Of a stretch of DNA of 64,000 nucleotides, positions 43,551-55,526 are shown one piece after another. Where the stretch lies: contig NC_047072.1 in the NCBI RefSeq assembly GCF_902459465.1, positions 13,538,184-13,602,183 of the forward strand. Reading direction: 5' to 3'. Within the stretch, counting starts at the first letter, position 1. Each line of letters starts with the position of its first letter. The notes beneath the pieces are model-generated. The model worked only from the letters and a program-made list of their open reading frames with translations. It was not told where the DNA came from and searched no databases. The DNA is from Asterias rubens. Lineage: Eukaryota; Echinodermata; Asteroidea; Forcipulatida; Asteriidae. Both the position numbers and the translations under genes were made by a program.

Positions 43551-43837
43551 TGGGCCCAATTTCATAGCGCTGCTTAGCGGCCGATTTTGGTGCTTACTGT
43601 GCGATTTCCTTTTCATAGCGCTGCTAATCGTAAGCACAAGAAAAGGCATGCTAACCTTCCGGTGCTTACTGCACGAAAATAAATGACGCCACAACGCAAA
43701 TCCATGGTGAACGCACAATATGGTCGGCTTATTTTTCTGCTAACCTGTGAAATATGCTTGCACCTTAGTAAATTTTTCTGCTACAGTAAGCATGAAAATT
43801 TGCTTAACGTTAAGCAGCGCTATGAAATTGGGCCCTG
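43551..43837. repeat. MITE, family C variant
   Basis: TGGGCCCAATTTCATAGCGCTG and its inverse CAGCGCTATGAAATTGGGCCC bound the element, and an extra internal copy of CATAGCGCTGCTAATCG suggests an internal duplication. Confidence 0.88.
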
Positions 43838-44480
43838 GTAGGCAGCTACAACGTTTTTTTTGTCATAAATGATTGTACATGTTTCTGTCATTGAATTGCA
43901 AGAATGATTTGCTTTGTAAAAAGAGGGTTTAGCCTAGGGGGTCTTCCTATTTGTCCTGGGTTGTTGACCTTTATCATACTGTCACCATCTTAGTCATGTT
44001 CCTTGTACCCAACACCAGCAATGAATACTAAAATTTATTGTATACAAAGAAACCCGACTGTTTTTCCTTCCAGCCTTGGTTTGGTTACATTGATATGAAT
44101 GGGAGAAAATCAAGATGGCCACACCATGATAAAGGTCTGACATGGCTTAAGAGTGGGGTAGGTCTTAAACTTGACTCTTCACGGGTCAAAGCAACCATCC
44201 CATTGTAAAGAGCCAAACCAAAATGGTTGAATATTTTAAAAGGGTACTTTGGCAATCCCACTTGCACAGATGCAAGGGACTTGCTTTAAGATGGTGTTAA
44301 CAGTGAAGTTTCACATTGAGTGTGCTAGCCTAATGATCTTTAAGCATTTTTCATTTTTCCACAGTGTTTTGTCAACTGCTAAATCTGCTAACCTAACCAC
44401 AGTTTAGTAAACTGCATATTATGGCCATGAACCAAACTGGTGGCTACTGCTATGACTGTTGAAATTTAGATTTTTGGGAA

Positions 44481-44636
44481 ATACGCCTCTCTTAATATTT
44501 ATGCATGAGGTACGCACAATGCTAATTCAAAACGAGGCGATGGGCGCAGCCACTGCAAGTGATGGGGGACGTGCGCCCATAGCCTCATTTTGGGTAAGAA
44601 TTATGACGTCATGCATAAATATTAAGAGAGGCGTAT
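44481..44636. repeat. Foldback MITE with 28-bp perfect inverted ends
   Basis: ATACGCCTCTCTTAATATTT then ATGCATGA is matched exactly by TCATGCAT and AAATATTAAGAGAGGCGTAT. The centre also pairs (CGATGGGCGCA against TGCGCCCATAG). It is a single copy in the window. Confidence 0.93.
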
Positions 44637-45176
44637 ATACTATCCTGACATTAGTCCAATTTCAATGATTAAATCTGATGGTTTTGACACATTATCATAA
44701 TGAACAATAATTCTTTAAAAATATCTGGTTACTAAAAGCAAGTCAAAAACATTTTAAATATGGCTGCAAAACAGGAACGAATAACGATAAACACTAAATC
44801 CTATCTTTAGTAAAAAATTGTGTAAATAATAAAGCAAACCTTTTGTACCAAATGCACACAATTGTAACAAAAGAACAGACAAGTAATGGCTAAAAACAAA
44901 AACAGTATTCATGCTTACAAAAAGGAATGTACATTCTTGTAAATACATTTTTTAGCTTAGAGAGTTTTTGAAGTTGGAAGAAACATTTGCCAAGCAGACA
45001 TGAATCTTAGTCCTTCATGGACGCAATACAATATCTTTGTTGCCTGTTGGCATTATGATTAACATACAGGGCTTTGCACAGAGTACAAATGTGCGATTTA
45101 AGCTTTCCATAAATTGTTTTTATAATTGCCACCTGAAAACAACCAATCAACTGGAGTTGTTTTTATAGTATTGTTT

Positions 45177-45415
45177 AAAGTAACACGTTGCCTTGGATCG
45201 GACGAGTTGGTCAAAACAAAAGCGTTTGTAACCGTTTTTTATATAATGCATATGGTTGGAAAGATGTTTTAAAAGTAGAATACAATGATCCACACAAGTT
45301 TGCTTCGACATTGTGTGGTTTTTCTTCTACTGTGCGAACTAACACGGTCGGCCATTTATGGGAGTCAAAATTTTGACCCCCATAAATGGCCGACGTGTTA
45401 GTCGAGGAGGTAAAA
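45177..45415. repeat. Interspersed repeat, family P, copy 2
   Basis: Shares AACACGTTG.CTTGGATCGG and GAAAGATGTTTTAAAAGTAG with 23391-23650 and ends in a hairpin, CGGCCATTTATGGG then CCCATAAATGGCCG. Confidence 0.78.
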
Positions 45416-45423
45416 GGAAAGCT

Positions 45424-45576
45424 GCTTATGGAGCTGCTTAAATGCAGAAAATATTGCTAGAAAATGTCTGCTTAGCATGAGCTGGTAGTTTAGCTGGTAG
45501 CCTCATTCTTGTAAGCATTATTTTGTTGCAATTAACTACTTTTTGTGCTTTAAGCAGCTCTATGAAATCGGGCCCA
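45424..45576. repeat. MITE, family C
   Basis: GGAGCTGCTTAAATGCAG at the left and TTAAGCAGCTCTATGAAATC then GGGCCC at the right. The left terminus is degraded. Confidence 0.75.
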
Positions 45577-46035
45577 GCTGTCAAAAGTGCCCCACAAGTA
45601 GGTTTAATATAAGTATTAAAAAAAAAAATTGTAATATTGTAGCTGTTTCTCTTTATGTCCTTAAATACAGTAAATGCACAAGTTTTCTAGATCGATGTCT
45701 GATAGTTTCATCCAAACTAATAATGATTTCTTTTCTTTTTTCAACAAAAAAAGGAAATAACTTCAGAGGTTGAATTTAAATGCTTTGTATATTACTGGGT
45801 CCTAGCTATACCTGCACTGTTTAATTTATATTTTATTATAATGCAGGAATTTTTGAAGGTTATGCTTATGTACAAAGAACAACCAAGTTCTAAGAGATGA
45901 GGGCGAATTATCCACAGCAATGCAGTGTATTATCATTGCAGGCATGATGCTTCACTCTTGCAAGGGCACCTCAATGTGGGAAATGTACGTTTCTACTGGA
46001 ACACAAAGGGCGAAGGGGCACCATGGCAATGACCA

Positions 46036-46229
46036 GGCCCCAATTTCATAGAGTTGCTTAAGCATAACGATTTGTTTAGGACAACACAATTGTGCTTACC
46101 AGAATAGTGTTACCCGCTAAAATACCATGTCATATGAACAAAATGTAGCTGGTATCCTGCTTAGTTTTGCTAAGCAGAAAAATGGTATGCAATATTTTCT
46201 GCTTAAGCAGCTTTATGAAATTGGGCCCA
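46036..46229. repeat. MITE, family C
   Basis: GGCCCCAATTTCATAGAGTTG and TAAGCAGCTTTATGAAATTG then GGCCC are inverse ends of a 194-bp element. Confidence 0.88.
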
Positions 46230-46727
46230 GAAGCATGGCAGTCGCCTCCATGAAGTGTCAGGCCTTCCATTGTTAAAAGGTACTGGAGAATGATAAGGTT
46301 AATTTGTGGCACCTGCTATTTAGAAACTGTCTCAATACACAACTCAGAATATACACAAATCACTCCAGTAATTTCTTTTTTTTTTTTAGCATAAATGTTT
46401 TTGTTCAGTGTTTTAATTGACTGTCACTGATTGCTATGTGTTGGTTATAAGCAATAGACAAGCAAATAAAACAAGCTAATATTAAATTAAATATTTAACG
46501 TTTCTTTTCATTGATTCATTCAGGAATTCTCTGCAATTAAACACATACAATTATACAAAACAGTCATTTTTTAACGAACAAACTTATAAAAACAATTGTA
46601 AAACCTTAACAATAAGACAAAATAAAGCTGAAATTACCTACATACAGGTACTACATTTAGTTTAAAATGTTGCCCTGGTAAACAAAAAAGGGAATTATTT
46701 CCTTGGGACTTTTAGCACTCTTTCTTT

Positions 46728-47115
46728 AAGTGTCGTGGCCGAAAGGTTAAGAGAACCAAATTCAAACTCTGGTGTTTCTGATCAGCAAAGTGTGGGTTCA
46801 AATCCCCATCCGTGACACTTGTATCCTTAAGCAAGACACTTAACCATTGCTTCGTCCTTCGGATGGGACGTAAGCTGTTGGTCCCATGTGTTGTGTAAAT
46901 GCATGTAAAAGAACCCACTGCACTTTAATAAAAAAGAGAAGGGGTTCGCCCCGGTGTTCCTGGCTGGATTGGCAGCATATTGCACCACAGCACCTTGTAA
47001 ATCATTACATTGTGCTAAGGATTATGTCTTATATGTCAAACGTAGTCCCACTCCTTGCAGTAATAATACCTGGCGCTTTGTATCCTTTGGCAAAAGGCAC
47101 GTTATAAATACGGGT
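46728..47115 (+). repeat. Full-length tRNA-derived SINE, family 1
   Basis: Head GTCGTGGCCGAAAGGTTAAG with an A box and GTGTGGGTTCAAATCCCCA with a B box, as in a class II (Ser/Leu-like) tRNA. The body has AAGCAAGACACTTAACCATTG and GGATGGGACGTAAGCTG, then CAGCACCTTGTAAATC and a GTTATAAATACGGGTATTAT tail. The head lacks a paired acceptor stem, so it is not a tRNA gene. Confidence 0.82.
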
Positions 47116-47310
47116 ATTATTATAACTATTATGGAAGAATTCAATAAATCATACAGTGAAAAGCAATTCCAAAATCTACAGATTTGTATCAGAAATTGTG
47201 GAAATAAAAACTAGCTCAATGCAATGATTTTCCTTGCTGCAATCGTCGATAGAACCAGTCTGTGTGAAGTGAGTGTGGCTTACAGTGGAACTACGTCACA
47301 CTTACAAACA

Positions 47311-47875
47311 GCTGGGCCCAACTCCATAGAGGTGCTTTAAAAGTAAAAAAAATTGCTTAACAATATTCTGCTAAGCAGAAATTAGCAGGATACCAGTCAC
47401 AACATTGTACATGCGACATGGTACTTTTGCTGGTACCCTTATTCTGGTAAAAATAATTTAAAGACACTGGACACTATTGGTATTTGTCAAAGACCAGTCT
47501 TCTCACTTGCTGTATCTCAACATATGCATAAAATAACAAACCTGTGAAAATTTGAGCTCAATCGGTCATCGAAGTTGCGAGATAATAATGAAAGAAAAAA
47601 CACCCTTGTCACACGAAGTTGTGTGCTTTCAGATGCTTGATTGCGAGACCTCAAATTCTAAATCTGAGGTCTAGAAATCAAATTCGTGGAAAATTGCTTC
47701 TTTCTCGAAAACTACTCTATTTCAGAGGGAGTCGTTTCTCACAATGTTTTATACTACCAACCTCTCCATATTACTCATTACCAAGTAAGGTTTTATGCTA
47801 ATAATTATGTTGAGTAATTACCAATAGTGTCCACTGCCTTTAATGGTGCTTACGCAGTCATTGAAATTGGGCCCA
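47311..47875. repeat. MITE, family C, split by a nested family B element
   Basis: The left half starts CTGGGCCCAACTCCATAGAG, and the right half ends GTCATTGAAATTGGGCCCAG. Between them, 47460-47841 is a complete family B copy bounded by TTTAAAGACACTGGACACTA and TAGTGTCCACTGCCTTTAA. The family B copy therefore inserted after the family C copy. Confidence 0.87.
47460..47841 (+). repeat. MITE, family B, full copy nested in family C
   Basis: It carries all family B landmarks: AACATATGCATAAAATAACA, TTGCGAGATAATAATGAAAG, the hairpin at GAGACCTCAAATTCTAAATC and the end AGTAATTACCAATAGTGTCC. Confidence 0.9.
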
Positions 47876-47957
47876 GGATAGAGACAGGTTAGTCCACTTC
47901 TTCCACTTCTTAATCAAAATTTGCACCTTGAAGAAAAACTATTTACATGTAGAGATG

Positions 47958-50900
47958 TCATGTTTGTGCATTGTTGACCGGGAAATCTATCCTTTCATAT
48001 TGTTGTACTGTGATATCTAAATGTTCCGCAAGCTCAGTGGGATTGGAGTAAAGAGATGGTACCACCGTCAGCTCTGGAATCCCTTTTTCCCTTGTGCTGA
48101 ATTCACGTAGTATGTAACTCTCCCCAGCCTGCAAAGATCAATTATTTTAACTCAGTTTTTGGCAGATTTTGTTCTACACTTTCAGTTTCTTACCTTCGTT
48201 TGTTAACTTAATATTAATAACAATATTAACACTTTACTTAGAGTGCAAATATCTACGGATCACAGTATGTATTTGCCATCTCGGGGTTTATTGTCTTGTA
48301 TTTTGTTTTGTACTGTTATGGCAAATAAAATAACAACAATAATAAATAATAATAATAATCCAAGTAGCTAGGTCTTATTATCCCTGTTTATCAGGCATGC
48401 TTTAAGACCAATCCTCACTACATTCTTAACTCCTTTGGGAGCATACAATCCCAAACTGCTTTTATCAGCCTCAGGACACTGTTACCCAACAAAATACTAC
48501 CTCAACCATCACAGTATCCCATTTATACACCTGCAGCCGATTTCACAAAATGCTAGGATTAATCCTATCTCGAGTTAGGACGAGAGACCCGTTCTAACTT
48601 GTAGGATGGGTTCAATGCGTCCTACGTCTTTGGATACGGAACTTCACTCGTCCTAAGTCCTTAGATCAATCCTAAGTTAGGAAGAGTTTGGTGAAATCGA
48701 CGGCTGGATTAATAGTAGTGTTTATGGTTTTTGGTCAATGACACGAGTGTCATCACTGGGAATTGTACCCGCACACCAATAATTCAGCAACCAGGACTAG
48801 AGTCAAATGCGCAAGACTGATAGGCCATAACGCACCACAAAAACCAACTGACGAACAGTGACTTCTGAAATTGATATGCAGCTAGGAAATACACTTCTCA
48901 GAAAACTAACCAAAATCTACAAGTAGCAATTACAAATTTATATGTACAATAAATCATTCTCACCAAAAAGTTTTTAATTTCAAATCATAAGAAAGCTGGA
49001 AACAAAATGGTTTTACCTCATGAAAGATTCTTGTGTCGTTGATTCTTACAAGAACATCATCCACCCGTAGAAAAAATCTCAACAGAACGAAGAAACACGA
49101 CTGCATGACTCGCTGTGGAACAACAATTCAAACAATGAAAGTAAGTAGCATACAAGGGAGGGGGTGGCAAGATCTCAGTCAAAATGTGAAGTTTGGAGCA
49201 TTATTCAAAGTTAAGTATTAGTTAAAAGCCAGAAGAGAAACTGACGGTGTAAATTTTAAATAATTTTTAATTGAAGAAAGCAAAAATTACAAGTTGGTGA
49301 TTTGAACCAACGACCCCCGGATTAATGTGTCGGTGCTGTACTTACTGAGCTATCTAGCCCTATAATGGCAATCTCCATATTTTGTTATATTTATCTGTGT
49401 TAGTGGGTAAGCTTATAAGTGGGCTCCAGTCAGAAGCAATACCCCCTTTAACTGCTGTGCAGCCAGCGATCACAACCAAATTTACATTAATAATCTGGGA
49501 ATGGGATGCAATTTGTATTAAACTACAATGGAAACTGCCAAGGTACATTTAAAAATCGGGGTTGCGCAATTTCATTATTTCTGAAACTTAAAACAATACA
49601 ACATTCAATAAGGGTGGTCCACAGCCTTATACAAGGCGCCCGGAAGAGGCAATTTTTCCAGTGCATCATGGAAAAGGGTTGAGAAGTTTGTAGGTGCACT
49701 GCAGCACCTGCAGCAGGAGCCTGATTGGGTTTGCAAAGCAGCAACCAGCAAGGATTCTTTTGTCTGTGTTTACGGCAATGATGGTATTGTTTGTGTGAGA
49801 AGTGACATTTGTTTTAGAGAATCTTACCATTTTAACAATAAGTGATGCACTCCCATTATCTGCAAGCTCATCTTCAAACAGCGTCATCTCCTCATAAAAA
49901 TGGATCTTTTCCCGTACCTTCAGCTTCTCCATGTCTATCTTTTGCTCCGATTGTGAAACCTGCATCGTACATATGAAGAATAAAGAAAAATTAGATGATC
50001 CATGACAGAATTGTGTTAATGTGGCATTTGTAACAATTCCCCAAACTTTTTAAATCAAATTAAAATGCCTAAATTTTAGACTGAAGATATTTGCGACTCC
50101 ATTTGATTCACCTTTATCAGGTACATGGTAATGTCTTAAAGCAGTATTGAATAGAGCAGTTGGTTTGCCAGGCAGAACAAGGCAAGTGCAAGCTCAAGTT
50201 AAAACAAATTTCATATAAAATATGAATAATATGTTCCAGCTGAATGGGCCAGCTATGTTCAGACTTGCAGGCCTGAAATTTTATCTTTGAGTAGGGTAAG
50301 GCCAATTTCATTTTGCAACGGGCACTGTCATTGAACAATCTTAAAGTCTATGAAACTTTTGAAGGGTCACCAAGGCGTAGAACAGGGGCAGCAGAGGCCA
50401 CGGCCTCACTGACCAGCATGTTATTCCACGCCTGGATTTGTATTCAAGTCAGGATGATCATAGATAGCACTGTGTGATATTACTTAATTTCATTACATAT
50501 CCAAACAGTGTAAGCGCCAATAACATAATGATTTAAAAAAGATGATGCAGAAATGTTCAGTTTTTATATGTAGGAGGAGAACCACAAACAAGGAAACCCT
50601 TGCTATCAGGGTGATGCTGGAAACCCAATCCACTACGAGCTGTGGTCTGAGGAGGTGAACAGCAGAGAAATAAACCACTGAGCCATTCCCTAATCATCTC
50701 TCTAGAAATACAACCAAGTTTGAAAGTAGTCAAAGACAAGATAACACTGATCAGCATGATTTTGATACACATAAAAGATTTAGACGGCAAATTATTATTA
50801 AAAAAAACCTTGATGAGACAGAGTTTATGTTGATGAACAGTACCTGAAGGTTTCCAAGTAGAGTTCCCTTGTAGTCTGTTGTATACGTCCAATCAAAGGG

Positions 50901-51745
50901 CTTCACAACTTTGTTGATGAATTCACAATCACTCCTACAGATAAACAAATCAAAATGTAACACTTAATTCGTGATAAATAAGAGCACCGAACTCAAGCTC
51001 TGGGGCTTCTGTTCAGCAGAGTGTGGCTTTGAATCCCGGTCGTGACACTTGTGTCCATGAGCACGACACTTAACGATAATTGCTTCTCTACACCCAGGGG
51101 TAAATGGGTACCTGTGAGGGCAGAGATGGTTCTTGTAATTGGTTTAGCCGAGTAGCGCATATATTGCGCACAGGCTGTGTACTCCCCAGGGAGCTGAGAT
51201 GGTTGAAGGAATGATTTAATGCCCAATGACCAGGGGTTATAATGTCAAAAGCACTTTGAGACACCCCTCGGTCGTGAAAAGCGCTATATAAAAACGGGTT
51301 ATTATTAATATTATAAAACTTTACCTAAACCTTTTCAAGCAACAAAAGCACCTCTTTATTTATTTGAAACTGGTTCAAGATTCTACTTTGGTTTCTTTCA
51401 CCTAACCCTAGCCTCTTCTACACATCCCCTCATCCATCAACCCCCCTCCACTCTAAACATAATAGCCACATTTTGATGTCAACACTGTACCTTGCCTCTT
51501 GCCACTTCTGTGCTGCAGCAACCTTGATGGGGTCATTGTGAGCATCAACTTGTTTCATGGAGTCAAATGCATTGAACTCGATACCAAACCCCTGAGAATT
51601 CTCAATCTTTAGCACATTGTCCCCAAACACCATCTCTGGTAGTTGGGGCAGTTCCAGCTCCTGATGGTACCTAAAAAGCAGAAAACAATCAAGGAAATTA
51701 AAAATATTTAATTAACTCCATAAATAACCTTATTATAACCTTATA

Positions 51746-51783
<38 letters not shown>

Positions 51784-52724
51784 ATAACCTGACTTCCAAA
51801 GCTTCATTCCAGGTGCAGGCCTTGTACTTGGTGATGGTGTCAGCGCAATAAACCTGTTAGAGCATATGTTGTGTGCCAGGCAATCTCAAGCTATAGTTTT
51901 TGCCTCTCTGTTGTATAGATTTTTGCACTTCTCGTCTTTTTTATTTTTTATTGTATTTAAATGTTGTCATTGTATTTAAATATTTTTAGTATTTTTATGT
52001 ATGTTGTTGCTTAGGTTCTTGGCGTTAGGGTGAGGTGCTGGTAACCTCTCTATTTAATCATGGTTTGCTCCTGGTGATTTTGTTCAGTTTAAATTTTATA
52101 CCCTTTTTGTGGTGTTTAGACTGCCTTTTCTTTATTTAGTGTTGTTTTTAAAATATTGTATTTTAGTGGAAAGCGCCTTGAGGCCTGGCATAAGGCGCTA
52201 TATGAATACCCTTTTATTATTATTAATAGTTGGGCCGTCCAAACTGTAACATACTGAATGGACCCAGTCCCAACTTTTGTTGGAGTCATTCTACATTTGG
52301 TGCAGAACAGCTTTTTCACGAGTCCATATCTAATGATGTTTATTACACAACACCTAAAAGATCTGCCTGCCATCTGAAGGACAAAGCACTTATGCTGATT
52401 TTTTTTGTGTATAAAACACAAGTGTCAAGACCAGGACTCGAACCCACACTCTGCTGATCAGAACTGGTGTGCTAGACCACTCAGCCACGACACGCTCCAA
52501 ACTTCCAGTAATAAACAACTTTTTTGACTATCAAATTAAATTATTGATCTGAATCCTACACTGAACCAGAGTAATGTCACAGTCCCAGAATTAGTGTTTT
52601 AAAACAATTACCTCTCAAGCTGATCAGACTTCAGAATGTGCCCCTTAACTGATGTGATCGTCCATGGACCAAAATTAAAAGTCTCTGTTTTAGGAGATCG
52701 CAATGATGCAGCAACCCCGGACAT
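47958..52724 (-). CDS. TIPRL: TIPRL / TIP41-like regulator of PP2A-type phosphatases
   Basis: TIPRL binds the catalytic subunits of PP2A, PP4 and PP6 and restrains them; yeast Tip41 acts in TOR signalling. Six exons on the - strand: 52724-52612, 51670-51491, 50934-50844, 49959-49828, 49112-49017 and 48128-47958. Phases agree and the sum is 260 residues plus stop, close to the human 272. Family landmarks in order: [29 protein letters not shown] with [27 protein letters not shown] (the signature block), [19 protein letters not shown], then [20 protein letters not shown] and [11 protein letters not shown]. The C-terminal tail is short and variable. An acceptor at 52751-52750 with a good pyrimidine tract shows that a non-coding first exon lies further upstream. 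Nothing looks broken. Confidence 0.96.
48534..48706. repeat. MITE, family D, copy 2, in a TIPRL intron
   Basis: Bounded by CAGCCGATTTCACAAAATG and TTTGGTGAAATCGACGGCTG, with AGGATTAATCCTATCTCGAG inside. It pairs with the copy at 20517-20687. Confidence 0.9.
49255..49370 (-). repeat. tRNA-derived SINE head, family 2
   Basis: On the - strand it reads AGGGCTAGATAGCTCAGTAAG, then GGTCGTTGGTTCAAATCACC, with A and B boxes at tRNA spacing but no valid acceptor stem. Confidence 0.75.
50985..51315 (+). repeat. Full-length tRNA-derived SINE, family 1, in a TIPRL intron
   Basis: Contains GGGGCTTCTGTTCAGCAGAG, TTGAATCCCGGTCGTGACAC, GAGCACGACACTTAACGATA, TTGAGACACCCCTCGGTCGT and AGCGCTATATAAAAACGGG, ending in a TTATTATTA tail. 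Confidence 0.82.
51730..52495. repeat. Retroelement remnants in TIPRL intron 1
   Basis: 51746-51781 is an ATT microsatellite. 51780-52215 looks like a 3' untranslated retroelement end (AGGCGCTATATGAATACCC followed by TTATTATTA). 52225-52495 is a family 1 SINE on the - strand (GTGTCGTGGCTGAGTGGTCT, then GTGTGGGTTCGAGTCCTGG). Confidence 0.65.
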
Positions 52725-53797
52725 TTTGCTTCAGAAGGACGTGTTAGATCTGCACAATGTAAAAAGAAACCGTTATAGCTGATGAGAGAATAACACGAAT
52801 CAGGAAATATTCATGAGTTTAAAGTTCAGGATAGAGATCTGATAAAGAAAGTACAATATATCAATGATTGAAAAGTAATTATAATCTTGTGTATAATTAT
52901 TAACAGATTTGTCATCACTGTAGCTGTTTGATTCAACTAAAAACTCCCTCCGGGGAATGTGTTTCATTATTTTGTTGCTAAAGAATGTGGTTTAACTATG
53001 ACATGCCTTGGCCATGGCCTCTACTGCCCCAGGTCTTGGCATTGGTGCCCCATCAAAAGTTCCCAATAGACTAAGATTTTCCACTGAAAGTGCCCTTTGC
53101 AAACTAAAACAGGCCTTGCCCTCTGAAAGATGAAATTGCAGGCCTGCTGTGTAAGCCAACACTAACACCATGTAGGTTAATCTCTCTTTTGAACAATTGT
53201 GGTTCCAAAAAGAACATGTCAATAACCAGGAGACTGATGGATTTCAACTGGGCCTATGGCTTAAGCCCCCTTCACACAAGAGCAATAGCAAGGGTCCGTA
53301 GTTAAATTGTAGCATGGTTGTAAAATTTTACAAAATGTACCTCATGTGAAAGGACAACAATTTTAAGAGTGTCCAGGGTCCCATGTAAAATCTTGTCCAA
53401 CATTGCTACATTTTGTCGGAGGTCCGGACCTACGACAAAATCTTTTACATAACTTTGCAACAGCTTATAATATTTGGCACTAAATGCTAAAAACATAAGC
53501 TTAGTACCCGGATCTCAGACAATGTGTCAAATATCACTATTGCGCGCGTCGTGCAAATTGTATGTTTACTCGCGACTGACTACACGACATGTGCAGTTAT
53601 CGCGTGTGGTGCAGTGATCGCGTAGGTGTATGTTATTTTTGTCTGACAGCGGAGTATTTGAACATAAGTGCTGTCATTAGTGCAGGGTTGTTCATGGGCG
53701 ACAATGGTTTTGTGGGTCTAAAGAGAAGGTGTAACAAACAAGCTAAGACTTTTGGGGTGTGTCACCATGATCAAAGTAGTCACTAGTGGGTCTATCT

Positions 53798-53902
53798 TGA
53801 ATTATGAAGTCTCACCCAGTGACTGCAAGTGCGTGCCCTCCCTTTATGGAGGGCTCACGGTTTTGGTAACTATGACTGGGTCGGGTGAGAGTTCATAATT
53901 TA
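53798..53902. repeat. Short foldback element
   Basis: TTGAATTATGAAGTCTCACC then CAGTGACTG faces ACTGGGTCGGGTGAGAG then TTCATAATTT; the central TTTATGGAGGGCTCACGG pairs loosely with GCGTGCCCTCC. Confidence 0.7.
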
Positions 53903-53905
53903 GAT

Positions 53906-54182
53906 AACTTTTCGTATGGCCCCACCACTATTTCAATCATTTTAATAATAATAAAACGGACATTTATATTGCGCAGTTACCTATATATATATAGTCTACT
54001 GCGCATTACCAGGTACACAAAAAATGCAGAGAAAAAATGAAAAAAACAAATACACAAACAGAGCAAGAATTAATTAATTATAAATAAAAACAAAAAGGGA
54101 TATCTCATATTGAGGTAAATAATTATAGATACTATTATTATATTATTTCATATTAAAGTGGTGGTGCCATACGGAAACTTTT
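53906..54182. repeat. MITE, family F, copy 2, interrupted by an insertion
   Basis: Ends AACTTTTCGTATGGCCCCAC and GTGGTGCCATACGGAAACTT are inverse and match the copy at 37009-37108. Relative to that copy, about 150 bp (roughly 53940-54090) is inserted where TTTTA meets CAAAAAGG. The insert starts AATAATAATAAAACGGACAT and has TATATTGCGCAGTTACC, like a LINE/SINE tail in reverse. Confidence 0.75.
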
Positions 54183-55002
54183 CCCATAATTTATAGTTTT
54201 AACCTTCTAACTATGCACAGAGCCGGCAAACTGCTACAAATGATCATGTAAACTTTAACTTAATGATAATGATAACTTTAGGCTTCCTAACTAATTACTT
54301 GATCAATACAAACAATAGAAAAATAAGAATTACAACAAAGTAAACAAAAACAGGCGGTTACAGGGGCACTATTTCTTATTTTAAATAAAAGTTTCCATTT
54401 ATCACAATTCATGAATTAAAGGATATTCGATGTGTACTGCACCTTTTGAGAAAAACAAATGTTAACAAAGGTATCGGTGAGTCCAAATCATCAGAGAATA
54501 CACGATATGGAAACAGAAGCAGCCTCAAGAAGCAGACGAGAAGATTCCACCATTGACTTGCCAAATCCTCATCCACAGTTCAGTATTCGATAATGGATTT
54601 TTTCAACCTCGTTGCACGAAAAGCCAACTGATACTCGATCGTCCCCGTCTTCTTTAACACATACCCTTCTGTAAGGGGGGGGGGATACTTGGTAAGAACA
54701 TTATGAAAACGGTCTCGCATTCTCAATTGGAGATAAACCAGCCTGATTGAGAATAAAAGAATGTTTTCGATCATGCTGTGTTTTACGTCAAGTTAAAAAT
54801 GCTCACGTAGTTTCATCACCTATTTTTGCTGTTTTGCGTGAGTTTTTGTCATACTTTATAAAAGAGACAGATTCGTGATGTACCTTTAGACAGGTATGTA
54901 ACTTTCATAGATCATTATAGACTCACGATCTGTGATAAATTATTAAAAACATTTATTATTACGAATGTTTGTTATTATTACGAATGTAATTTATTATTAC
55001 GA

Positions 55003-55526
55003 ATGTTTATGTTGGGCGCTATCGGTCAATCTGCGCGATCAACCGATCGCGCTGCGCTATTGAAATATCTTATGGTCGCGCAGCAAACGGTCGATTGCGC
55101 AACAATCGGTCGATCGCGCAACATTCGGCGACGAACATGCGCGATCAACCGATCGTGCGGGAATGGCTCGGCGCGATCGGCCGATTGTGCAGGAATGGTT
55201 TTGCGCGGTCGCGCAGCAAACGGTCGATTGCGCAACAATCGGTCGATCGCGCAACATTCGGCGACGAACATGCGCGATCAACCGATCGTGCGGGAATGGC
55301 TCGGCGCGATCGGCCGATTGTGCAGGAATGGTTTTGCGCGGTCGCGCAGCAAACGGTCGATTGCGCAACAATCGGTCGATCGCGCAACATTCGGCGACGA
55401 ACATGCGCGATCAACCGATCGTGCGGGAATGGCTCGGCGCGATCGGCCGATTGTGCAGGAATGGTTTTGCGCGATCGGCCAATTGTGCAGGAATGGTATG
55501 GCGCGATCGGCCGATTGTGCAGGTTG
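55003..55526. repeat. CpG-rich 133-bp tandem array (three full units plus partials)
   Basis: GGTCGCGCAGCAAACGGTCG starts units at 55074, 55207 and 55340, so the period is 133 bp. The units look virtually identical. They are built from shorter motifs, chiefly GCGCGATCGGCCGATTGTGC, AGGAATGG and CGATCGCGCAACATTCGGCG, and the array ends with two extra copies of the 26-bp GATCGGCC...AGGAATGG motif. CpG is extremely frequent while the rest of the region is AT-rich. The words CGATCG and CGGCCG are self-complementary, so the DNA can fold. Several frames on both strands stay open across it. Confidence 0.93.

Larger units (their letters stand above)
42108..47957. other. Convergent intergenic region between the SANT-like gene and TIPRL
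   Basis: No coding exon is supported. The region should contain both 3'UTRs. It is packed with MITEs (42681-43020, 43551-43837, 44481-44636, 45177-45415, 45424-45576, 46036-46229, 47311-47875) and a full SINE (46728-47115), interleaved with AT-rich single-copy sequence. AATAAA words at 46465 and 46981 are in repeats or isolated. Confidence 0.55.

Noticed and set aside
54580-54774. A 64-codon - strand frame (with EGYVLKKTGTIEYQL).
   Set aside because: No homology or splice context. It lies in the divergent intergenic region, where chance ORFs of this length are expected.
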